Part shown: piece after piece, positions 1 through 5,952 of the stretch | Numbering within the stretch: the stretch's first letter is position 1 | How the letters are laid out: every line of letters starts with the position of its first letter | Notes under the pieces: model-generated | What the model saw: the letters and a program-made list of their open reading frames with translations, nothing else | What the model was told of the DNA's origin: nothing | Database searches by the model: none | Program-made: the position numbers and the translations under genes | Assembly: GCA_050330975.1 (NCBI GenBank) | Contig: JBHJHK010000351.1 | Coordinates: 1 to 5,954, forward strand | Direction of reading: 5' to 3' | DNA from: JBHJHK01 sp050330975 | GTDB lineage: Bacteria; Pseudomonadota; Gammaproteobacteria; Competibacterales; Competibacteraceae | Length of the DNA: 5,954 nucleotides

Positions 1-621
1 CTAGACCATTTGATCGTCGCCGAGGACGCCTTTGCCCGCGTGGAGCCGGCGGCGGCGGCCGTGCTGCAACCCGCCGTCCAGGCCCTGGTCCGGGGGTTTC
101 GCGCCGGGATGGGCACCGTCGACACCGTCACCTTGGCTCCCGAGGGCCTGGAGGGTTGGCGCCAGGCGTTTCGCATCCACCAGGGCTTTGAGATTTGGCA
201 GACCCACGGCCCCCGGATCGAGGCCTACCAACCCGACTTTGGCCCCGGCATCAAGGAACGCTTGGCCTGGACGGCCACCATAGATCCCGCCACCTTTGAA
301 GAAGCCGTCGCCGTGCGTCGGGATATTCGTCGCCAGCTCGTCGAGTTGTTGACTCCCCGCTCGGCGCTGTTGATTCCCACCGCCCCCGATATCGCCCCCC
401 TCAAGGACCTTCCCGCCCCAGAGCTGGAGGCCTTTCGCAACCGGGCGTTGGAGCTGCTGTGTATCGCCGGCCACGCCGGACTGCCCCAGGTCAATCTGCC
501 GGGCCTAACCCGGGAGGGCTGCCCCTTGGGTCTTTCCCTGGCCGGCCCGCCGGGGAGTGACCGGGCACTGATGGCGTTGGCGGCCGCTTTGGCAGCTCAT
601 CTAGACCCCGCAAAGACCTAA
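1..621 (+). CDS. Amidase signature family enzyme, C-terminal part (5' truncated)
   Basis: This is the last 206 codons of an amidase-signature (AS) hydrolase, a family that cleaves carboxamide bonds to acid plus ammonia or amine. The frame is open from the first base and ends at TAA 619-621, so the true start lies outside the window. The residues that would confirm catalysis (Lys, cis-Ser and Ser in the Gly/Ser-rich signature) are upstream and cannot be checked. Visible family features, numbered from the first codon, are a helical stretch with FEIWQTHGPRIEAYQPDFG (63-81), the strand ALLIPTAPDIAP (122-133) that is typical of the AS core, and the closing block GLPQVNLPG (160-168) then CPLGLSLAGPPGSDRALMAL (174-193), matching the usual 'GLP..s.P....PvGlqliGpp..D..LL' pattern. 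The substrate cannot be inferred. The next gene is about 460 bp away, so it is probably not in the lon operon. Family call is firm; specificity is unknown. Confidence 0.9.
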   Translation, partial: LDHLIVAEDAFARVEPAAAAVLQPAVQALVRGFRAGMGTVDTVTLAPEGLEGWRQAFRIHQGFEIWQTHGPRIEAYQPDFGPGIKERLAWTATIDPATFEEAVAVRRDIRRQLVELLTPRSALLIPTAPDIAPLKDLPAPELEAFRNRALELLCIAGHAGLPQVNLPGLTREGCPLGLSLAGPPGSDRALMALAAALAAHLDPAKT

Positions 622-1001
622 CCTGGAAGCGTCGGTACATTTGCACCAAAATCATCCTGGCCGGTATGGCAGTTCGAGGCACGACTAGCAAATGGGGTTA
701 TCAATCTCTTCGCCAACTGTTGCATTTGCCGGTGGAAGCGGGGAGGACTGCGCCGCTGACTCGCCAACATGACCTCCACTAGCTTTTCACAGGGCTTGCC
801 ATCGGGCTGTTCGTCACCTGCTGTACCCCCCCACCGACCATGGGAACCTTTGCCAAGCCATGACGTTGCTCTGGCAGTATCGCCCCTGGCCATCGGGATG
901 GATCAACACCCAATGACAAACGGCGTCCTTGTGGTGAATCCCATCCCGGCGATGCAAGTCGTGCCAAAGCCATGGCGAGGCGAGGAATCCCAAACCCTCA
1001 G

Positions 1002-1015
1002 CCCCCCTGGGGGGG
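1002..1015. repeat. C6-T-G7 inverted repeat upstream of hsp20
   Basis: Six C, one T and seven G form a self-complementary run about 65 bp before the hsp20 start. With a one-base centre it cannot fold into a normal hairpin without opening pairs, so it is better viewed as a DNA-level palindrome. It overlaps where the -35 region of the candidate promoter at 1023-1031 would be, so a repressor or activator site is possible. The GC-rich background makes chance occurrence plausible. Confidence 0.3.
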
Positions 1016-1022
1016 ATGACCC

Positions 1023-1031
1023 TGGTAAGAT
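1023..1031 (+). promoter_or_regulatory. Candidate extended -10 promoter for hsp20-lon
   Basis: TGGTAAGAT fits the extended -10 form TGnTAnnaT, with the -10 hexamer TAAGAT at 1026-1031. Transcription would start near 1038 and leave a leader of about 40 nt before the hsp20 ATG at 1080. There is no TTGACA-like -35 at the right distance; that position holds the C/G palindrome. No convincing sigma-32 promoter (CTTGAA with CCCCAT) was found, although heat-shock control would be expected for this gene pair. This is weak evidence from one short motif. Confidence 0.25.
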
Positions 1032-1079
1032 AAGGGCCATCTTTTCACCTTGTGTTGCCGTCGATTTCCCGGACCCGCC

Positions 1080-1414
1080 ATGAACATGCCCAACCTCGCC
1101 ACCCTCAACCCCCTCCAGTGGACCCCGGCCGTGGACATCTACCGCTGTGGCGATCACTGGCTGTTGAAGTTCGATCTCGCGGGGGTCCGCCCCCAAGACG
1201 TTGAAATCCGCGCCCAGGGCCGCCACCTAACTGTGAGCGGCAGCCGTCGAGATTGGACCTGCCAAGCGAGCCAGCGCTGCTATTCCATGGAAATTCCTAC
1301 AGTCGTTTTCAGCGCAGCGTCGCCCTGCCCTGTTCCCTCGATAAGGCCCACATTGAAACCGAGTTCGACCACGGCCTGCTCCTCGTGCGCTTGAGCCACT
1401 GCAACGGGGATTAG
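1080..1414 (+). pseudogene. Hsp20 (alpha-crystallin) small heat shock protein, frameshifted
   Basis: Small heat shock proteins are ATP-independent cytoplasmic holdases that keep unfolding clients soluble. From ATG 1080 the frame gives WTPAVDIYRCGDHWLLKFDL (residues 15-34), then AGVRPQDVEI, HLTVSGSRRDW and YSMEIP (to residue 73), a clear alpha-crystallin domain start. After CCT at 1296-1298 the frame runs into unrelated sequence and stops at TGA 1392-1394 (104 aa). Shifting frame at 1299 restores the family sequence: SRFQRSVALP, then IETEFDHGLLLVRL, ending at TAG 1412-1414. Adding one T after 1298 gives EIPYSRFQRSVALP and a 111-aa protein, so a single-base deletion (real or sequencing error) is the simplest explanation. 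Even restored, the protein is short and ends six residues after the last strand, lacking the C-terminal I-x-I/V tail used for oligomer assembly. The start has no good Shine-Dalgarno; ATG 1086 is an alternative. lon follows 38 bp later. Confidence 0.85.
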
Positions 1415-1436
1415 CGACCGTAGCGGGCTCCTACCC

Positions 1437-1442
1437 AAGGAA
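1437..1442 (+). promoter_or_regulatory. Ribosome binding site of lon
   Basis: AAGGAA lies 10 bases upstream of the ATG at 1453 and is the only purine-rich Shine-Dalgarno match in the short hsp20-lon gap. It supports 1453 as the start and gives lon its own translation signal, so lon need not depend on ribosomes completing the frameshifted hsp20. Confidence 0.6.
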
Positions 1443-1452
1443 TCCGCCCGTC

Positions 1453-3840
1453 ATGAGCGATCAGCCCGACAACCGTCAAGCGTACCCCGTCTTGCCCCTG
1501 GTCAACGGGACACTATTTCCCGCCCTGTGGATGCCACTCGCCGTGGGGCGACCCGGCTCCATGGCCGCCGTGGAGGCGACGGTGAACCGCGAGGACAAAA
1601 CCCTACTCGTCGTGCCCCAAGGCGGCGCAGGCCGGGGAGACAACGGGGAGCCCAAGGCCCTAGCAGACCTCCACCCCATAGGCGTGCTGGCGGTGATCCG
1701 CCGCCTGGAACGGGGAGAAGAAGCCCTGCAGATCATCGTCCAGGGCCTGCAGCGGGTCGAACTCAACGCCGTAGAGCCAGGTCCCGACCATGCCCTCCAA
1801 GCCCAGGTCACCCTCCTCCCAGACCCCACCGACCAGGGCCCCGAGCAAGAGGCCCTGGCCCGGGAGATGCTGGACCTGGCCCGGGTCATCGCCGAGAATG
1901 TCGCCCCCCAGGCCAAGACCGCCCTGGGACAAATCGTCCAGCAAAACCCCAACCCCCTCCACCAGGCCTACCTCATTGCCTCCTTGGTGGGCCTCGACCA
2001 GGACAAGGGCAAACGGCTACTGTCCGCTGACACCCGCCACCGGGTGCTGTCCTTGATGAACGAGTTCTTGAGCTACGAGCGCCAGGTGGCGGAACTGCGG
2101 GGCAAGATCGCCAGCCAGACCCAGGCCTCCCTGGGCCAGCAGCAGCGGGAGGCCCTGTTGCGCCAACAGCTCAAGGCCATCCAAGAGGAGTTGGGGGAAA
2201 AGAGTCCCGAACAGGCCGACGCCGACGAACTGCGCCGCCGCCTCGACGAAATCCCCCTCCCCGACCACGTCCGACAAGAGGCGGAAAAAACCCTGGGGCG
2301 CTTGGAGCGCATGTCCGCCAACGCCCCGGATTTTCAGATCAACCGCAGTCACCTGGAGTTGATCCTCGATTTGCCCTGGCAAACCCACACCGAGGACAAC
2401 CTCGATTTGGACCACGCCCGGCAGATCCTCGACCAGGACCACTTCGACCTAGAAGACATCAAAGACCGCATCATCGAGCATCTGGCGGTGATGCGCCTCA
2501 ACCCCGAAGCCCGGGCGCCCATTTTGTGCTTTGGCGGCCCCCCTGGGGTTGGCAAAACCTCCTTGGGCCAGTCCATTGCCAGGGCACTGGGGCGCAAATT
2601 CGAGCGCTTTTCTCTGGGGGGTCTCCACGATGAGGCGGAACTCCGGGGCCACCGGCGCACCTACATCGGCGCCATGCCCGGGCGCATCATCCAGGCCCTG
2701 CGCCGGGCCGGCGCCGTCAACCCCTTGTTGATGCTCGACGAAGTGGACAAGCTGGGCCGGGATTTTCGCGGCGATCCGGCGGCGGCGCTGCTGGAAATCC
2801 TCGATCCGGCACAAAATTTCGAGTTTCGCGACAATTACTTGGATCTGCCCTTCGACCTGTCGAAGGTGTTTTTTATCACCACCGCCAACGCCCTGGAGGC
2901 CATCCCCCGGCCCCTGCTAGACCGCATGGAGGTGTTGAACCTGGCGGGCTACAGCGACGCGGAGAAAACCCAAATCGCCCGGCGCTACCTGATTCCCCGC
3001 CAGTGTAGCCGGGGGGGCATCGACGAAGCCGCCCTGCGCCTCGACGACGGGGCGCTGAGGGCCCTGATCCGCCGCTACACCCGGGAAGCGGGGGTGCGGG
3101 AGCTAGAGCGCCAGGTGGGGCGCTTGGTGAGCAAGCTGGCCACCCACAAGGTGCGCGGCCAGGAATTACCCGCCATCGACGAAGCCACCCTGGGGGAATT
3201 GCTGGGGCCGCCCCGCTTTGCCGCCGATCCCAAGCGCTCCCGGTTGGCCCCAGGGGTCGCTGGGGGACTGGCCTGGACCGAGAGCGGCGGCGAGGTGCTC
3301 TACGTCGAGGCCGTGACCCTCCCCGAGGCCAAGGGGGAATTTACCCTCACCGGGCAATTGGGCGCGGTGATGCAGGAATCGGCCCGGGCCGCCCACAGCT
3401 ACCTGCGGGCCCACGCCCCCACCCTGGGCCTCGATCCCAAAGCCATGGGTCAACACGGCGTACACATCCACGTACCCGCCGGCGCCACCCCCAAGGATGG
3501 CCCCTCGGCGGGGGTGACCATGGCCACGGCCCTGGCGAGCTTGTACGCCCAACGACCCGCCCGGGACGACACTGCCATGACCGGGGAGATCACCCTGTCG
3601 GGGTTGGTGCTACCGGTGGGGGGTATCAAGGAAAAAGTCCTGGCCGCCCACCGCAACGGCATGAAGCGGGTCATTTTGCCGGCGGCCAACCGTCAGGACC
3701 TGCGGACCCTGCCCGACCACGTCAAGGATCAGTTGGAATTTCACTTCGCCGAAACCCTTGACGATGTCTTGGCCCAGGCGATGCCCGGTCCCAAGGGTCA
3801 GCTAGAATCATCCCAAGCCCCGTCGGTCGCCGGGGCCTGA
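1453..3840 (+). CDS. lon: ATP-dependent Lon protease (endopeptidase La), LonA type
   Basis: Lon is a cytoplasmic homohexameric AAA+ protease that unfolds and degrades damaged and short-lived regulatory proteins. The 795-aa product is close to the usual LonA length. Domains in order: N-terminal substrate-binding LAN domain (about 11-205), a coiled-coil linker with QREALLRQQLKAIQEELGE (231-249), the AAA+ module, and the S16 protease domain (about 595-775). ATPase motifs are intact: Walker A GPPGVGKT (362-369, Lys368), Walker B LLMLDE (425-430), sensor-1 Asn479 in TTAN, arginine-finger candidate Arg491 in LDRMEV, and sensor-2 YTREAGVRELER (542-553). The catalytic dyad is Ser685 in PKDGPSAG and Lys728 in GGIKEK, with the same 43-residue spacing as E. 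coli Ser679/Lys722. The N-terminal strand reads LPLVNGTLFPALWMPL rather than the common LPLRDVVVFP form, so this may be a divergent or second Lon paralogue. It is probably co-transcribed with hsp20, 38 bp upstream. Family and activity are near certain; its targets are not readable from sequence. Confidence 0.98.
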   Translation: MSDQPDNRQAYPVLPLVNGTLFPALWMPLAVGRPGSMAAVEATVNREDKTLLVVPQGGAGRGDNGEPKALADLHPIGVLAVIRRLERGEEALQIIVQGLQRVELNAVEPGPDHALQAQVTLLPDPTDQGPEQEALAREMLDLARVIAENVAPQAKTALGQIVQQNPNPLHQAYLIASLVGLDQDKGKRLLSADTRHRVLSLMNEFLSYERQVAELRGKIASQTQASLGQQQREALLRQQLKAIQEELGEKSPEQADADELRRRLDEIPLPDHVRQEAEKTLGRLERMSANAPDFQINRSHLELILDLPWQTHTEDNLDLDHARQILDQDHFDLEDIKDRIIEHLAVMRLNPEARAPILCFGGPPGVGKTSLGQSIARALGRKFERFSLGGLHDEAELRGHRRTYIGAMPGRIIQALRRAGAVNPLLMLDEVDKLGRDFRGDPAAALLEILDPAQNFEFRDNYLDLPFDLSKVFFITTANALEAIPRPLLDRMEVLNLAGYSDAEKTQIARRYLIPRQCSRGGIDEAALRLDDGALRALIRRYTREAGVRELERQVGRLVSKLATHKVRGQELPAIDEATLGELLGPPRFAADPKRSRLAPGVAGGLAWTESGGEVLYVEAVTLPEAKGEFTLTGQLGAVMQESARAAHSYLRAHAPTLGLDPKAMGQHGVHIHVPAGATPKDGPSAGVTMATALASLYAQRPARDDTAMTGEITLSGLVLPVGGIKEKVLAAHRNGMKRVILPAANRQDLRTLPDHVKDQLEFHFAETLDDVLAQAMPGPKGQLESSQAPSVAGA

Positions 3841-3948
3841 GGCGAGGAACACAGGGCGCGATTTACTGTGCGCTCCCCATATCCCACGACCCTTTACCGC
3901 GGCCATCGCGATGCCTCGCCCAGCAGCACTGCCCCGCCCAAAACGACA

Positions 3949-3975
3949 GAAAGGATAGCAAACTGCTATCCTTTC
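3949..3975. terminator. Perfect 12-bp hairpin between convergent genes, probable bidirectional terminator
   Basis: The arms GAAAGGATAGCA (3949-3960) and TGCTATCCTTTC (3964-3975) are exact reverse complements around a 3-nt loop, AAC. It lies 108 bp after the lon stop and 34 bp beyond the stop of the minus-strand gene ending at 4010, where a shared terminator is expected. The A-run and T-run are inside the stem and no long U-tract follows on either strand (only three T then CAAC on the plus strand), so rho-independent termination would be weak. It may instead block 3' exonucleases or be a copy of a dispersed palindromic repeat. Confidence 0.55.
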
Positions 3976-4009
3976 AACTAATGACTCCACAATCACTTCT
4001 TCAATTCTT

Positions 4010-4528
4010 TTATGGCTGATACGGAGCAGAAGAGTGATGCAACACGATTTTCAGTTGACCGTCGTCGTCTTTCACATAACCAAAGCTATATTCAACTTTA
4101 ATTTCATTGCCATCCGTAGTGGTGAAATAGTAGTTACCCATGGCCAGGGCAGTTTCGCAATAGGTCATGATGTTCTCATTTTCATATCTCACTTGGGTGA
4201 AGGGCGTTATAGCAAAACCCTCGTCTTCCTCCACGACACCCGTCACAAAATAGGATAACGCCTCGTCTTTCGTGCCTCTAAACTGGTTGGCGGCCGCCAA
4301 GGTGGGCTTGAACAGCACCTCACCTAGATCGTAGCCATAGAGGGTGTCCAGGTGGTTGAGGGCCGCAGCTTCTGGGTCATCGGCCTCACCGATGGCGACG
4401 ATCCCATCACCCCACTGCTTCTGGGCAGCGATGACTTCTTCTTCGGTGATGTTGCTGCACGTTTGAGCTACGGCAGAAGCAGTGAAGAGCGTTGAGATTG
4501 CGACGATGACCGTTGAGAAAATCTTCAT
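4010..4528 (-). CDS. Small secreted NTF2/SnoaL-like protein (DUF4440/SgcJ-type)
   Basis: This 172-aa protein starts with a typical Sec signal peptide: Lys2, a hydrophobic core IFSTVIVAISTLFTA, and a likely cut after AVA (residue 21) just before QTC, so it should be periplasmic or secreted. The mature part resembles the NTF2-like superfamily (SnoaL, DUF4440, CaMKII-association type): an N-terminal helix EEEVIAAQKQWGDGIVAIG (29-47), then VLFKPT (71-76), TALAMGNYYFTTTDG (126-140), VEYSFGYVKDDDGQLKIVLH (145-164) and a final HHSSAPY (164-170). These proteins form small alpha+beta cones that bind ligands or dimerise; no specific reaction can be assigned. From memory, close relatives are often labelled phosphoribosyl-AMP cyclohydrolase, which looks wrong because the HisI metal and substrate motifs are absent and this one is exported. 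CGGGAAA upstream on the minus strand is a weak ribosome site. GC is about 50% by hand count, well below the neighbours. The gene appears monocistronic and convergent with lon. Confidence 0.85.
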   Translation of the reverse strand: MKIFSTVIVAISTLFTASAVAQTCSNITEEEVIAAQKQWGDGIVAIGEADDPEAAALNHLDTLYGYDLGEVLFKPTLAAANQFRGTKDEALSYFVTGVVEEDEGFAITPFTQVRYENENIMTYCETALAMGNYYFTTTDGNEIKVEYSFGYVKDDDGQLKIVLHHSSAPYQP

Positions 4529-4679
4529 AGTTATTTCCCGAGTTGCACATACTTCTTCATTGGATTATCCACAGCAACTCAAAACTTTGGCGCAGATTTG
4601 CTGGGAACACTTAAATATTGCCACAGCCACACATGCAAGCCTAATGAACAATTCTTAAGCAGCTCCGAGTGCGCTGTTA
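4529..4679. other. AT-rich gap between the NTF2-like gene and the OmpA-like gene
   Basis: This gap of about 150 bp has roughly 43% GC by hand count, much lower than the rest of the window. It should hold the promoter of the minus-strand NTF2-like gene and the end of the OmpA-like transcript. I could not find a well-spaced -35/-10 pair or a strong terminator hairpin, so neither is called as a site. Confidence 0.5.
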
Positions 4680-5726
4680 TCACTCCACCGCCTGCTCCAC
4701 TTCCACCCGCCGGTTCATAGCCCGATTTTCCGGGGATATATTGGGCACCAAAGGCATGAGTTCGCCGTAGCTATGGCGGGCAAAGCGGCGGGCGTCCAAG
4801 CCACAGCGCTCGGTGAAATGGGAGAACACCACCTCGGCCCGCTCGGCCGCCAACTGGTCGTTATAGGCCATGGGACCCAAGTCGTCGGTGTGGCCAGTGA
4901 TGTTAAACCGCACCCCCTGGAGGAGGGGATTGCCCAGGGCCCGACACCATTCGTCCAGCTGGCGGCGATAGTCGTCTTTGATGTGGCTGCGGTCGACGTC
5001 GAAGTGGATGGGCAGCTTAAAGGGCAATTCTGTGCGACTCACCGAGCGGGTGGCTTTGAAGTAGGCGACGATATCCTCGGCGGTGAGAGCCAGCTCCGGG
5101 CTGCGCCCCAAAACGGTAAAGCTGGTCTCCACCACGGTCAAGGGGCCCACCTCGCCGTGGCTGTGGGCTCGAAACAAAGGCTCGAGCACCACTTCCAGTT
5201 GGTCGACCCCAAAGGTCAGGGCTTGGTGAGGCCTGGGGCTGCCGAAGTCCCGGGCGTCCAAAGCCGTGGCGCTGGCGATCATCAAGATGGTCAGGGGCCC
5301 TAGGGGGGGCTGGACGGCCAATTGGCTAAAGGTGTTGCGACCGTTGGGGTAGGCCAGCGTCTGCCCGGCCGAGAGAAAATTGCTGCGGTTGTCAAACCGC
5401 GGTGCCTCGAGGGTTACACCCCCCTGGCTGTCGATATAGATCACCATCACATAGCCGTCGACGACTGCCGTCAGACGAAAGTCTAGGGTCTCGCCGATGC
5501 GAGCCCAGCTGCGCGGGGAGCCGTCGGCAAAGCGCAACGCCACCTCGAGCCCGGGCCCCGCGCCATCGAGGGCATTGATCTTGGTGAGGGCGGCGTTGCG
5601 CATGGCCAAACGATCGACGCCGTGGGCCAAGGCCCCCGTCAATGCCAGCCAAACCCCAAAAGTGGCCACCGCGAGCCAGCGCGGCGGAAAACCCGACGGA
5701 AAACCCCAATTTGCTCTGGTCTTCAT
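4680..5726 (-). CDS. OmpA-family peptidoglycan-binding protein with DUF4384-like N-terminal domain
   Basis: This 348-aa envelope protein very probably anchors to peptidoglycan. The start at 5726 is chosen over the in-frame ATG at 5768 because GAGGAG lies 8 bases before it and the signal sequence then sits at the N-terminus. Domains from that start: a cationic leader and hydrophobic segment WLAVATFGVWLALTGALAHG (17-36), a DUF4384-like beta domain (about 59-152, with VVDGYVMVIYIDSQGGVTL), a linker, and an OmpA C-terminal domain (about 236-343). The OmpA domain has IHFDVDRSHI, TGHTDD (277-282), NDQLAAERAEVV (289-300) and the closing NRRVEV (338-343). Asp281 and Arg296 match in position and 15-residue spacing the Asp/Arg pair that binds diaminopimelate in Acinetobacter OmpA. 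There is no outer-membrane barrel and no lipobox, so it is either a periplasmic protein or inner-membrane tethered by an uncleaved leader. The gene runs in the same direction as the partial gene ending 106 bp upstream. The role of the DUF4384 domain is unknown; similar modules are found with kinases and envelope proteins. Confidence 0.9.
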   Translation of the reverse strand: MKTRANWGFPSGFPPRWLAVATFGVWLALTGALAHGVDRLAMRNAALTKINALDGAGPGLEVALRFADGSPRSWARIGETLDFRLTAVVDGYVMVIYIDSQGGVTLEAPRFDNRSNFLSAGQTLAYPNGRNTFSQLAVQPPLGPLTILMIASATALDARDFGSPRPHQALTFGVDQLEVVLEPLFRAHSHGEVGPLTVVETSFTVLGRSPELALTAEDIVAYFKATRSVSRTELPFKLPIHFDVDRSHIKDDYRRQLDEWCRALGNPLLQGVRFNITGHTDDLGPMAYNDQLAAERAEVVFSHFTERCGLDARRFARHSYGELMPLVPNISPENRAMNRRVEVEQAVE

Positions 5727-5734
5727 GCTGTTTA

Positions 5735-5740
5735 CTCCTC
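5735..5740 (-). promoter_or_regulatory. Ribosome binding site that fixes the OmpA-like start
   Basis: Read on the minus strand, GAGGAG lies 8 bases before the ATG at 5726-5724. This near-ideal Shine-Dalgarno favours that start over the ATG at 5768, which would add 14 residues (MMVLGVLGDRGVNS) unlike a signal peptide. Confidence 0.75.
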
Positions 5741-5791
5741 GATCACCCAAGACCCCCAGAACCATCAACGGGGGGCCATCAATCTCTCATC

Positions 5792-5824
5792 GTTATCCCA
5801 CCACCGGAGTTATCCCACCACCGG
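5792..5824. repeat. Tandem direct repeat, two exact 16-nt copies, period 17
   Basis: GTTATCCCACCACCGG occurs at 5792-5807 and again, identical, at 5809-5824, separated by one A. It fills the non-coding gap between the partial gene (stop at 5833) and the OmpA-like gene (ribosome site at 5740). Read toward the OmpA-like gene each unit is CCGGTGGTGGGATAAC. It could be a double operator or simply a recent small duplication. Nearby, CCATCAA is also repeated (5762-5768 and 5776-5782). Confidence 0.75.
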
Positions 5825-5832
5825 GCACCGCC

Positions 5833-5952
5833 TCAGGGCCGCACGGTGCGAATTTGACTCAACAGCCCTCGGTAGGCCTGGAGTCGGGTCTCAGCCCGCG
5901 CCACTTGCTCGTCCCGGTCTACCAACTCATCGAGGAGGGCGGGGTCGATGCC
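5833..5952 (-). CDS. C-terminal end of an unidentified protein (cut by window edge)
   Basis: On the minus strand one frame is open from the right edge to TGA (complement of 5833-5835), giving 39 residues that begin GIDPALLDELVDRDEQ and end LLSQIRTVRP. The other two minus frames hit stops within the first 40 bases. About three quarters of its codons end in G or C, as in the neighbouring genes, which supports real coding. The segment is strongly charged with spaced Leu/Val residues and looks helical, perhaps a coiled coil. No family can be named from so little. The gap to the OmpA-like gene is 106 bp in the same direction, so the two might share a transcript, although the tandem repeat between them could mark a separate promoter. 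Confidence 0.6.
   Translation of the reverse strand, partial: GIDPALLDELVDRDEQVARAETRLQAYRGLLSQIRTVRP

Larger units (their letters stand above)
622..1079. other. Intergenic stretch with no supportable gene
   Basis: This stretch of about 458 bp separates the amidase from hsp20. Short open frames exist on both strands (for example 769-1083 plus and 618-893 minus). Their translations show no domain, signal peptide or motif I recognise, and the 769-1083 frame overlaps the hsp20 start codon. No tRNA-like cloverleaf, long inverted repeat or transposon end stands out. The only structured elements are near the right end: the C6-T-G7 run at 1002-1015 and a possible extended -10 at 1023-1031. It could contain decayed coding sequence, but I see no protein similarity to support that. 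Confidence 0.6.

Noticed and set aside
618..893. Minus-strand open frame of 91 codons in the intergenic stretch
   Set aside because: It overlaps the amidase stop, shows no domain or signal peptide, and has no supporting neighbour.
921..960. Possible sigma-32 heat-shock promoter (CCTTGTG ... CCCATCC) before hsp20
   Set aside because: Spacing between the two parts is far too short and the matches are poor; it is also more than 100 bp from the gene.
769..1083. Plus-strand open frame of 104 codons before hsp20
   Set aside because: No recognisable motif, rich in Pro and Ser as expected of a chance frame in GC-rich DNA, and it overlaps the hsp20 start codon.
1293..1303. Programmed ribosomal frameshift in hsp20
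   Set aside because: No slippery heptamer or downstream stimulatory structure is seen, and Hsp20 families are not known to use recoding. A one-base deletion explains the data more simply.
2017..2442. Long minus-strand open frames opposite lon
   Set aside because: Lon in the plus frame is unambiguous; the antisense frames are GC-driven shadows with low-complexity translations.
3904..3913. Palindrome CATCGCGATG downstream of lon
   Set aside because: Ten bases of perfect symmetry are unremarkable in this composition, and nothing nearby suggests a binding site.
4529..4640. Minus-strand TTGCAT with TATTTA as a promoter for the NTF2-like gene
   Set aside because: The spacer is only 15 bases and the hexamer matches are weak; in AT-rich DNA such pairs arise by chance.
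4773..5303. Plus-strand open frame of 176 codons opposite the OmpA-like gene
   Set aside because: It lies wholly within the coding span of a clear OmpA-domain protein on the other strand and has no motif of its own.
5727..5768. 14-residue N-terminal extension of the OmpA-like protein from ATG 5768
   Set aside because: The strong GAGGAG ribosome site serves the ATG at 5726, and the extension would bury the signal sequence.
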